NCBI GenBank assembly: GCA_023412695.1
Contig: JAEYNG010000468.1
Coordinates: 1 to 6,289 of the forward strand
Origin: Planctomycetota bacterium
Lineage (GTDB): Bacteria > Planctomycetota > Phycisphaerae > Phycisphaerales > UBA1924
Length of the DNA stretch: 6,289 bases
Direction of reading: 5' to 3'
Below, in pieces: positions 1 through 6,289 of this stretch. Position 1 is the first letter of the stretch; every line of letters begins with the position of its first letter. Both the position numbers and the translations under genes were made by a program. The notes beneath the pieces are model-generated. The model was given only the letters and a program-made list of their open reading frames with translations. It made no database searches and was not told the origin of the DNA.

Positions 1-97
1 CCTCCGCCCGCTCGAACGGCATATGGAGCGCACCCCGCAACTCCTCCAGCCACGCCGCGGGCGTCTCGGCGGGGCGCTTGGTCGGTGCCGTGGTCAT
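1..97 (-). CDS. N-terminus of the gene downstream of padR (partial)
   Basis: Only the first 32 codons are inside the window; the gene continues beyond base 1. The ATG (97-95) overlaps the TGA of the PadR gene (96-94) in an ATGA arrangement, so the two are almost certainly translated from one mRNA. The visible peptide begins MTTAPTKRPAETPAAWLEEL and continues RGALHMPFERAE. A short amphipathic stretch (WLEELRGAL) near the N-terminus is what one sees in the small helical HAAS/DUF1700-like or permease-prefix domains that often follow padR and are fused to membrane or ABC permease domains. That identification is inference from context and very little sequence. The overlap itself is seen directly. 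The start is fixed by the ATGA overlap; there is a second in-frame ATG at codon 26, less likely. Confidence 0.65.
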   Translation of the reverse strand, partial: MTTAPTKRPAETPAAWLEELRGALHMPFERAE

Positions 98-516
98 TGG
101 CTCGCCCCCTCTCCCCGCGCCCCCCCGATCCGCGGCGACAAGAACCGCTCGATGAGCGCGACGTGCGCCCGGTGGGCCGCGCTCCGGGCTTCCAAGTGCC
201 GCTCGCCCTTGACCGTCAGCTTGTACCACTTCCGTCGGCGCCCGCCGGGCTCCGGGCCGGGCTCGATGTCCGCCTGCCCGCGCTCGGACCGGATGGTCTC
301 CCACTCCGCCCCGATCAGACCTCGCTTCTCGAGGCTCGCCAAGAGCGGGTACAGCACCCCGGGTGTGAGACGGAGCTGGTTGTCAGACGCCGCGGCCGCC
401 CGCTTGGAGATCGCGTAGCCGTACAGCGGCCCGTCCTTCAGGAGCGAGAGAATGAGGACCTCGCTATCCGCTGGTTCCGGGTCGTGTGGAATGGGTCGAT
501 TGGCATCCTGGCTCAT
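94..516 (-). CDS. PadR-family transcriptional regulator
   Basis: A 140-residue DNA-binding repressor of the PadR family. The winged helix-turn-helix spans about residues 18-108: an N-terminal helix (EVLILSLLKDGPLYGYAIS, 19-37), the recognition part (TPGVLYPLLASLEKRGLI, 51-68) and the wing ending in RRRKWYKLTVKGERHL (93-108). After it there is only about 30 residues, so this is the short PadR-s1 type with a brief dimerisation helix. The first 17 residues are polar and probably disordered. The start is supported by AAGGGGA, 5 bases upstream of the ATG, and by a promoter immediately before it. It overlaps the next gene by 4 bases, a typical PadR plus membrane-protein pair, so it probably represses its own operon; the inducer cannot be told from sequence. 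Confidence 0.93.
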   Translation of the reverse strand: MSQDANRPIPHDPEPADSEVLILSLLKDGPLYGYAISKRAAAASDNQLRLTPGVLYPLLASLEKRGLIGAEWETIRSERGQADIEPGPEPGGRRRKWYKLTVKGERHLEARSAAHRAHVALIERFLSPRIGGARGEGASQ

Positions 517-539
517 CGGCGTCCCCTTGGTCAGAAACC

Positions 540-568
540 AATATATCTGATACGGATATATCCGTCAA
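540..568 (-). promoter_or_regulatory. Sigma-70-type promoter of the padR operon
   Basis: Read on the minus strand, TTGACG (568-563) is separated by exactly 17 bases from TATATT (545-540). These are 5/6 and 5/6 matches to the housekeeping consensus, in an AT-rich island of an otherwise GC-rich sequence. Transcription would start near 533, leaving about 17 bases of leader that contains the AAGGGGA ribosome binding site and then the padR ATG at 516. Confidence 0.65.
552..565. promoter_or_regulatory. Probable PadR operator (14-base palindrome)
   Basis: ACGGATATATCCGT is a perfect palindrome. It overlaps the end of the -35 box and the spacer of the padR promoter. A second symmetry is nested with it: ATATATC (541-547) and GATATAT (555-561) are inverted repeats 7 bases apart, covering the -10 box. 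A repressor bound here would block RNA polymerase, and PadR proteins are known to repress their own operons from such sites. The assignment to this PadR is inference from position. Confidence 0.55.
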
Positions 569-590
569 GGACTTTACGGGAGTTCCCCTC

Positions 591-611
591 AAATTCCACA
601 GATGTGAATTT
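591..611. repeat. Dyad-symmetric element between padR and the Thr leader
   Basis: AAATT (591-595) and AATTT (607-611) flank CACA (597-600) GA TGTG (603-606), so 9 of 10 left-arm bases are matched with one extra C at 596. It lies upstream of the threonine-rich leader ORF and overlaps a possible -35 region, so it could be an operator for the rightward transcript. No regulator can be named. Confidence 0.35.
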
Positions 612-638
612 GTGTTAAGACACCCCCTTGCCTAGGCT
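594..638 (+). promoter_or_regulatory. Candidate promoter region for the leader/thrS transcript (weak)
   Basis: A rightward promoter must lie upstream of 647, but none is clear. One candidate is TTCCAC (594-599), 16 bases, TAAGAC (616-621) with TG one base before the -10, starting near 628. Another is TTGTGT (610-615), 17 bases, TAGGCT (633-638), which would start near 645 and make the leader ORF almost leaderless. The leader ATG has only a poor, distant TAGG (633-636) as ribosome binding site. The choice is unresolved. Confidence 0.25.
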
Positions 639-646
639 GATCCTCG

Positions 647-709
647 ATGAGCGGCCGGAAGTCCACAACAACGACGACGGAGACTTCCACTACACCGCAG
701 CGTGGGTAG
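647..709 (+). CDS. Threonine-rich leader peptide of a putative thrS attenuator
   Basis: A 20-codon ORF (ATG 647, TAG 707-709) starts MSGRKS, then has five consecutive threonines (codons 7-11: ACA ACA ACG ACG ACG), then E-T-S-T-T, and ends PQRG. Eight of the ten codons 7-16 are Thr. This density matches the thr operon leader peptide of enterobacteria, which also has 8 Thr in 21 residues. A TGA (638-640) lies in frame just upstream and no other start exists, so the ATG is forced. The stop is 32 bases before an intrinsic terminator, and thrS follows. Its likely role is as a sensor of charged tRNA-Thr: ribosome position on the Thr run selects the fold of the RNA below it. The peptide itself probably has no function. 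No good ribosome binding site is seen, which is the main weakness; chance A/C-rich sequence is the alternative. Confidence 0.7.
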   Translation: MSGRKSTTTTTETSTTPQRG

Positions 710-741
710 GCCGGCCCGCGATTTGTGCCACTACTCTTTGG

Positions 742-769
742 AAAGCCCGGCCCCGGAGCCGGGCTTTTT
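742..769 (+). terminator. Intrinsic terminator in the thrS leader
   Basis: A perfect 10-bp stem, AAAGCCCGGC (742-751) with GCCGGGCTTT (758-767), has a 6-base loop (CCCGGA) and a run of five T (765-769). It is a textbook rho-independent terminator for the plus strand. No complete gene of normal size precedes it on this strand, only the threonine-rich ORF, and a gene begins 41 bases after it. That placement points to attenuation rather than to the end of an operon. On the minus strand the T tail is only three bases long. Confidence 0.9.
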
Positions 770-810
770 CGTTTGGTCCGCGGGCTCCACTCTCCGATTC
801 AGGTGCAACC

Positions 811-1044
811 ATGGCTGCCAAACCCACCTGCCTTGTCTGCCAGAAGGAAATGGTCCGAGGGTTCCTCATTGACCTCGGACACTTGAACACGATCGCGATG
901 CCTAGATGGTGCTCCGGCGAGCCCGAGCCAAGTTTCTGGACTGGCGAGGCGACACGTTCGCAGTTCAAGGAAGGTCTGAAGGTCGTCGCCTACCGCTGCC
1001 CGGAGTGCGAGGCGCTGCGGCTCTACGCTCCGTCCGCAGAATAG
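811..1044 (+). CDS. Small zinc-ribbon protein, DUF6487-like
   Basis: A 77-residue protein with two CxxC knuckles: CLVC at 7-10, followed by QKEMVRGFL, and CPEC at 63-66, preceded by YR. Such spacing gives a four-Cys zinc ribbon. The pattern of CxxC-x-KEM-x-x-G, a central Trp-rich segment (RWCSGEPEPSFWTG, 32-45) and a closing RC-x-x-C near the C-terminus resembles the DUF6487 family of short bacterial proteins with unknown function; this is recognition from memory. AGGTG (801-805), five bases before the ATG, supports the start. It sits between the attenuator terminator and thrS, with 81 bases and no terminator before thrS, so both are probably under threonine control. A role linked to translation or threonine cannot be claimed from sequence. 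Confidence 0.82.
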   Translation: MAAKPTCLVCQKEMVRGFLIDLGHLNTIAMPRWCSGEPEPSFWTGEATRSQFKEGLKVVAYRCPECEALRLYAPSAE

Positions 1045-1085
1045 TGCGGCGTTCCTCTTTGCCTTGTCCTCGCCTTCATCTGCTC

Positions 1086-1106
1086 ATTTGCCATTTGCTT
1101 ATTTGC
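1086..1106 (+). repeat. Three ATTTGC direct repeats in the thrS 5' leader
   Basis: ATTTGC occurs at 1086-1091, 1093-1098 and 1101-1106, in a pyrimidine-rich, low-GC stretch (about 1050-1118) between the zinc-ribbon gene and thrS. There is no terminator, no clear promoter and no good Shine-Dalgarno sequence here; only GGA (1116-1118) precedes the thrS ATG. The stretch may be an unstructured ribosome standby region. Its function is unknown. Confidence 0.45.
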
Positions 1107-1125
1107 TCCTTTCCTTGGACTCCCC

Positions 1126-3276
<2,151 letters not shown>

Positions 3277-3329
3277 TCAGCGTCCGGAAGCGAACTCGAC
3301 CGCACAGCCATACCTCATGGGGAGTCACA

Positions 3330-3983
3330 ATGTTCGGAAAGCTCTTCGGACGAAAGAAGAAAAAGGATGAGGGTCCCGACCCCGCCGAAATCGCGGCGGA
3401 CGAGGCATTCGCCGAGGCGAAGCAGGCCGCGCTCGAGCGCGTGCTCGGGCCGATGGACGACATGGTCCTTCACGCGATCATCCCGTTCTGCATGGGCGGT
3501 GGGCTGGATCTTTACACTTTCAGCAAGTGCATTCCGGGGACGGTCGTCGCGACCCAGGAGCTCATCACGCGCGACAAGAAGAGCCGCACGAAGCGTGGCA
3601 AGGCGGGGCACTTCGAGTTAGTTGCTTGCCTGCCGCCCTCGAGCAAGGGCCAGCAGGACGACGAAGGCATCTCACTCGTCAACCGCATCCTCAACCCCGT
3701 GGGGATGTACGCGTCCATGGCCGCGCTCAGTCCTGGAGAAACCGCGGAGATCCCTGGGGAGGACGATGGCGACCCGTCGCAGCCCCTCCTGCTCGACGCT
3801 TTCAATCCGAAGAATGTTCCGTTTGACTTCAATGGCGAGAGGTTTGCCCTGCTGCTCTGCATGCCGATCACGCAACAGGAACTGGCGTTCGCACGCGAGG
3901 AAGGGTCGGAAAAGCTCATCGTCAAGCTCAAGGCGGCGGGTGTCTACCCGTACGCGAATGTCGGCCGCGCATCAGTTGTATAA
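3330..3983 (+). CDS. SUFU-like domain protein, function unknown
   Basis: A 217-residue soluble protein. It starts with a basic tail (MFGKLFGRKKKKDE, 1-14) that could touch membrane or nucleic acid, then a charged helix (17-40). The region 45-217 has the look of the suppressor-of-fused fold known from many bacterial proteins of unknown role: GGGLDLYTFSK (56-66), VVATQELIT (72-80), HFELVACLPP (94-103), a middle segment ending in FALLLCMPITQQELAFAREEG (172-192) and a closing basic VGRASVV. This fold is recognised from memory and needs a profile search; no catalytic residues are evident. The ATG is chosen because GGGGAG (3319-3324) lies five bases upstream; longer in-frame starts lie inside thrS. 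It has a probable promoter at the thrS stop and is followed after 45 bases by a membrane protein gene. Confidence 0.86.
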   Translation: MFGKLFGRKKKKDEGPDPAEIAADEAFAEAKQAALERVLGPMDDMVLHAIIPFCMGGGLDLYTFSKCIPGTVVATQELITRDKKSRTKRGKAGHFELVACLPPSSKGQQDDEGISLVNRILNPVGMYASMAALSPGETAEIPGEDDGDPSQPLLLDAFNPKNVPFDFNGERFALLLCMPITQQELAFAREEGSEKLIVKLKAAGVYPYANVGRASVV

Positions 3984-4028
3984 ACATCGACGCGAGTCCG
4001 AAGAAGGCCTGTCTCATACCATCCGATC

Positions 4029-5096
4029 ATGAACTCCCGCCGCGCGTTCACGATCAGCTCGCTCTCGGTCTGGGTGCTCGTGTTGTTCCTGCTGGTCGCA
4101 GGGGCGCACCTCCTCTACACAATGAATCATCCGGGTTGGCAGGCCAAGGCGCTTGTTCCGTACCTGTTGATGTTCGTCGGCGTGCCGCTGCTGCTCGCCG
4201 CGGGCTTTGGCTTCGCGGCGTGGCTGATCTTCCGGAAGTCCGACAACGCGGGCAACTTCGTGTTCTGCGGGCTACTGCTGCTGATGACCGCGACGCGGCT
4301 GGCGATCATGACAGGGGTGCTGCCGAAGAACTTCTCGTTCCGCGGGTCGTTGCCCCGGCTGTCAGCACCAGGTTCCTCGCTGCAGAGCCCGGGTCCCACA
4401 GGGCCGGCACCGGCGGTCGAGCCCGCCCGCCCAACCGTGCCGCGGTTGCCGCGTCCGCAGCCGCCGTCTCGGCCGGAATCACCGGCCGTTCCATCACCGA
4501 CACCGCCGGTTGACGAGTCGCCCCGCGGCCCGGCGCCCCAGCCGCCGCGAGCGCCCGAGCCCAGTGCCGCTGAGACGGCCCCCAAAGCCGCAATGGCCGC
4601 GATTCGATCGGAGCTTGAGGCGGAGATCGCCGCGCGCGGGCCGGTCGTGGTCGAGGCGTTCACGGACTGGGCGAAGCCGCCGCGGCGGGACATGCGGGTG
4701 CTTGATGCGCGCCGTGCGAAGGCGGCGGAGTTGAAGTCAGCCGCCGAGAAGCTCGAGTCGCGGCTTCGCGGCCTGCAGCAGGAGGCGGAGCAGAGCGCGG
4801 CCGATGCAGGTGCCGACCGGCACACGGCGACGGCGGAAGCGATCCGGTTTACGACCGAGTTCAACGCGATGTGGCGGGCGATGGCGTGCGACTCGATCGT
4901 CCGCGCGGCCGAGCGGATCGACGAAGAGTCCGGCTATCTCAAGCAGAACTTTTCGAAGTGGAAGCCCGAACGCGACGGGTCGATCACGTCGAGCGACTTT
5001 GCGATCACGGGCCGGATCACGAGCCTGCGCTCGCAGGTCGAGTTCGCCGTGCGGGATGCCGACGAGCTCACGGATCGGCTCGAGGGTGGGCGCTAG
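4029..5096 (+). CDS. Membrane protein with proline-rich linker and helical C-terminal region
   Basis: A 355-residue protein of no family that I recognise. Three transmembrane helices are clear: about 8-30, 42-68 and 76-97. They are followed by a disordered Pro/Ala/Ser-rich linker (about 108-184), made of repeats such as PRLPRPQPPSRPE and PAVPSPTPP. From 186 to the end the chain is charged, Ala/Glu/Arg-rich and probably helical, with a likely coiled coil at about 222-260 (ARRAKAAELKSAAEKLESRL). With three passes the C-terminal part could lie on the opposite side from the N-terminus; MNSRR at the start suggests N-in and C-out, so the linker may span the periplasm. The start has no clear Shine-Dalgarno sequence but is directly before the first helix. 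It follows the SUFU-like gene by 45 bases without a terminator, so the two may be co-transcribed. Confidence 0.85.
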   Translation: MNSRRAFTISSLSVWVLVLFLLVAGAHLLYTMNHPGWQAKALVPYLLMFVGVPLLLAAGFGFAAWLIFRKSDNAGNFVFCGLLLLMTATRLAIMTGVLPKNFSFRGSLPRLSAPGSSLQSPGPTGPAPAVEPARPTVPRLPRPQPPSRPESPAVPSPTPPVDESPRGPAPQPPRAPEPSAAETAPKAAMAAIRSELEAEIAARGPVVVEAFTDWAKPPRRDMRVLDARRAKAAELKSAAEKLESRLRGLQQEAEQSAADAGADRHTATAEAIRFTTEFNAMWRAMACDSIVRAAERIDEESGYLKQNFSKWKPERDGSITSSDFAITGRITSLRSQVEFAVRDADELTDRLEGGR

Positions 5097-5103
5097 AGAA
5101 AAC

Positions 5104-5133
5104 AACCCCGCGCCCTCGGAAGGGCACGGGGTT
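5104..5133 (-). terminator. Intrinsic terminator of the PEP-CTERM gene
   Basis: AACCCCG-C-GCCCT (5104-5116) pairs with AGGGC-A-CGGGGTT (5121-5133): 12 bp with one mismatch and a CGGA loop. Read on the minus strand the stem is followed by GTTTTC, a U-rich tail, so it mainly terminates the minus-strand gene ending at 5179. On the plus strand no T run follows, but the hairpin may also help to stop transcription of the converging membrane protein gene. Confidence 0.85.
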
Positions 5134-5178
5134 GCGCACAGAGGAAACACGCCTGACAGAGGGAAGACGTGGCTGCAA

Positions 5179-5916
5179 TCAGCGTTGGCGGCGACGGCTC
5201 GCGAGGCCGATGAGGCCGAGGCCGGCGAGCATGCCCGTGCCGGGGGCGGGGACGACCGAGAGCGCGAACGCGGCGTCGTTGTAGTCATAGTCAGCGGACT
5301 GCCCGCCGATCCGGTCCTCCCAGAAGAGCGCGATCTCGCTCTGGCCGCTCGGACCCGTGACGTGGTAGGTCACGAGCTGGTCGAAGGTTTCATCGGCGTG
5401 CGCGCCGACGCCGAGGTTGTCCTGCGGCCGGCTCGTGAAGACGCGGCCGGTCGAGATGTTCTGGAATGCCCAGCGGAAGCTCGCGCTGGGCGTCATCACG
5501 ACCGTCGTGTCGATCGCCGACGAGGAGAGCAGCGGCTGGAAGGCGGGCTCGGCCAGCGTGTCGTCGATCCACCCGAGCACGTGGCTGTCGCCCGCGAACT
5601 TCGCCTTGGCGGTGATCGTGATCTCCATGCCGTTGCCCGCCGACCAGATGTCGTCCTGCGAGAGCTTGGGCGAGATCGATTGCAGGCCGACGCCGAGTAA
5701 CGCGCCGTAGTCCGTGATGCGGTGGGCCGACCAGTCGCCGTTGGTCGCGTCAACGCCCATCGCCGTCCACGCGCCGCCGTACATCGTGTTGAGGATGGCG
5801 GTGTGGCCGTGCTCGGCGCCAGGGGCGGGGTTGACGCTCGCGTACTGGGCGTTGGTCACGGCCGCTGAACCGGCGAAAGCGATGACGGCGGCGATGTTCC
5901 TCGTGCGTGCGCTCAT
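5179..5916 (-). CDS. Secreted PEP-CTERM protein with DUF4114-like domain
   Basis: A 245-residue exported protein. A Sec signal peptide (1-23: MSARTRN, then a hydrophobic core, ending TNA) precedes the mature chain starting QYASV. Residues 190-219 hold the DUF4114-type signature, an acidic WEDR-x-GGQSADYDYNDAAFAL, common in extracellular proteins and likely to bind calcium. The tail is a PEP-CTERM sorting signal of the planctomycete style: VPAPG (222-226), a hydrophobic helix (227-240) and a basic end RRRQR (241-245). In this system an exosortase recognises the tail and the protein is delivered to the outer surface. The ATG at 5916 is preferred over a longer in-frame start at 6012 because the signal peptide begins here and AAGGGA lies just upstream. 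Substrate and function are unknown. A terminator follows 45 bases after the stop. Confidence 0.9.
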   Translation of the reverse strand: MSARTRNIAAVIAFAGSAAVTNAQYASVNPAPGAEHGHTAILNTMYGGAWTAMGVDATNGDWSAHRITDYGALLGVGLQSISPKLSQDDIWSAGNGMEITITAKAKFAGDSHVLGWIDDTLAEPAFQPLLSSSAIDTTVVMTPSASFRWAFQNISTGRVFTSRPQDNLGVGAHADETFDQLVTYHVTGPSGQSEIALFWEDRIGGQSADYDYNDAAFALSVVPAPGTGMLAGLGLIGLASRRRQR

Positions 5917-5917
5917 T

Positions 5918-5974
5918 TCTTTCCCTTTCGAAGGAGCCGCGGCGTGCGTGTGCGCTGCCGCGACAAGGGAAAGA
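5918..5974 (-). promoter_or_regulatory. Hairpin that can hide the ribosome binding site of the PEP-CTERM gene
   Basis: In the mRNA, UCUUUCCCUU (5974-5965) pairs perfectly, over 10 bp, with AAGGGAAAGA (5927-5918), which contains the Shine-Dalgarno sequence and ends one base before the start codon. Inside it, CGCGGC (5962-5957) pairs with GCCGCG (5943-5938). The closed form would block translation. It could be a switch driven by temperature, ligand, protein or RNA; which one is not visible. Confidence 0.6.
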
Positions 5975-6117
5975 TCCGATTCAGCAGGCACGCGGGCCAT
6001 CGAAGCACGCACGCATGCGCGACGAGGGCGCGTCCTGGCAGGAGCAGGTTCCCCAGCTTTCGGCTTGGCGGGAGGCTCCGATAAAGAGCCGGCTGCGGCA
6101 GCGCGCAGGAAACAGGT
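5975..6117 (-). other. Upstream part of the 201-base leader before the PEP-CTERM gene
   Basis: No gene is seen. Read on the minus strand, three small hairpins follow one another: 6090-6086 with 6078-6074, then a CCA/GC stem with UGG/GC (6068-6053) around a CGAAA loop, then CCUG (6048-6045) with CAGG (6037-6034). The motif GGGGAACC lies between the last two (6054-6047). This may be a structured RNA that works with the ribosome-binding-site hairpin downstream, or just the end of the previous transcript. No promoter is evident. Confidence 0.35.
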
Positions 6118-6289
6118 TCAGGCCATAAGCCTTGCCGCGATTGCCAGGGCGGATTGATCGCCACGGCGGGCGAGCGCGGAGGGGACGATGCGAGCGTGAG
6201 CAGCGGACGCGGCGACGCCTTCGTCGAGCATGTGCCGCTTTGCGCCGGGGATGAAGAGGTCGGGGAACGCGGTGCCGATGGTGCCGAGG
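6118..6289 (-). CDS. C-terminal end of a gene, possibly a ROK-family sugar kinase (partial)
   Basis: An open frame enters from the right edge and ends at TGA (6120-6118), giving the last 56 residues. It begins LGTIGTAFPDLFIPGAKRHM and ends SALAIAARLMA. A pattern of a hydrophobic segment followed by FIPG, a helix, then ARIVPSAL, a short acidic loop (GDQ) and a closing Ala-rich helix resembles the C-termini of ROK kinases such as glucokinase, where a phrase like lgdxAgliGAA closes the fold. Only the end is seen, the canonical GDxAGxxGAA is not intact here (RRGDQSALAIAA), and the motifs of the active site would be outside the window, so the family name is tentative. That the frame is coding is supported by GC-rich third positions and by a clean stop. 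Confidence 0.5.
   Translation of the reverse strand, partial: LGTIGTAFPDLFIPGAKRHMLDEGVAASAAHARIVPSALARRGDQSALAIAARLMA

Larger units (their letters stand above)
647..769 (+). promoter_or_regulatory. Putative ribosome-mediated threonine attenuator
   Basis: Four segments can be seen. Segment 1 is GCGGCCGG (651-658), before the Thr codons. Segment 2 is GGCCGGCC (709-716), starting at the leader stop codon. Segment 3 is AAAGCCCGGCC (742-752). Segment 4 is GCCGGGCUUU (758-767). 1:2 pairs 653-658 with 711-716, plus two more pairs across a bulged C717. 2:3 pairs 709-714 with 747-752, six G-C pairs that consume the left arm of the terminator; 705-706 can add two pairs with 753-754. 3:4 is the terminator. 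A ribosome stalled at 668-694 covers segment 1 and leaves segment 2 free, giving antitermination; one reaching the stop codon covers segment 2, giving termination. A local hairpin (657-663 with 682-688) could be a pause site. Pairings were drawn by eye without energies. Confidence 0.62.

Noticed and set aside
720..735. CCA at the end of GATTTGTGCCA as the 3' end of a tRNA
   Set aside because: No T-arm GGTTCGA-type sequence and no acceptor-stem partner can be found upstream.
628..1044. 138-residue extended form of the zinc-ribbon protein starting at TTG 628
   Set aside because: The extension would run through the terminator stem and has no family-like sequence; the ATG at 811 has a ribosome binding site and starts just before the first CxxC.
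570..1125. T-box riboswitch for thrS
   Set aside because: No UGGNACC-type antiterminator bulge or AGGGUGG motif is present; the Thr-rich ORF gives a different explanation.
5104..5133. Hairpin as the main terminator of the plus-strand membrane protein gene
   Set aside because: On the plus strand no T run follows the stem; the U-rich tail is on the minus strand.
5917..6012. 32-residue N-terminal extension of the PEP-CTERM protein
   Set aside because: It would place the signal peptide internally and translate through the hairpin; ATG 5916 has AAGGGA upstream and begins a normal signal peptide.
6030..6090. Cobalamin or c-di-AMP riboswitch suggested by CCCGCC and GGGGAACCUGC on the minus strand
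   Set aside because: Short words match, but the remaining conserved blocks and junctions of either class are not found in the right order and spacing.

Overview
The window is GC-rich and codon-dense, with mixed-strand gene order. It looks like the chromosome of a planctomycete, probably of the Phycisphaerae. The main hints are a PEP-CTERM-type secreted protein whose tail has a VPAPG motif, a hydrophobic helix and RRRQR, and a threonyl-tRNA synthetase with an extra block of about 52 residues. This is inference from recognisable features; no search was run. I see no mobile element, CRISPR array, tRNA or rRNA.

Left end (1-570, minus strand): a PadR-family repressor overlaps by 4 bases the start of a second gene that runs off the window. 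A good sigma-70-type promoter (TTGACG, 17 bases, TATATT) precedes padR. A perfect 14-base palindrome lies over its -35 box and spacer, which suggests autorepression.

Centre (570-3276, plus strand): this is the most interesting part. A short ORF (647-709) encodes a 20-residue peptide with 8 threonines, five of them consecutive. It is followed by a strong intrinsic terminator (742-769), a small zinc-ribbon gene (811-1044) and thrS (1126-3276). GC-rich segments around the leader ORF can pair in mutually exclusive ways. This is the layout of a ribosome-mediated transcription attenuator: slow reading of Thr codons should free segment 2 to break the terminator, raising expression of the genes for charging tRNA-Thr. 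It resembles the enterobacterial thr operon leader but stands in front of a synthetase gene.

Right of centre (3277-5096, plus strand): a 217-residue protein resembling the suppressor-of-fused (SUFU) fold, with a perfect TATAAT box overlapping the thrS stop codon, then a 355-residue membrane protein with three N-terminal helices, a proline-rich linker and a helical C-terminal region. Neither has a clear function.

Right end (5097-6289, minus strand): a terminator, a secreted DUF4114-like PEP-CTERM protein, a 201-base leader whose last part can lock the ribosome binding site in a 10-bp stem, and the C-terminal 56 residues of a gene that may encode a ROK-family sugar kinase.
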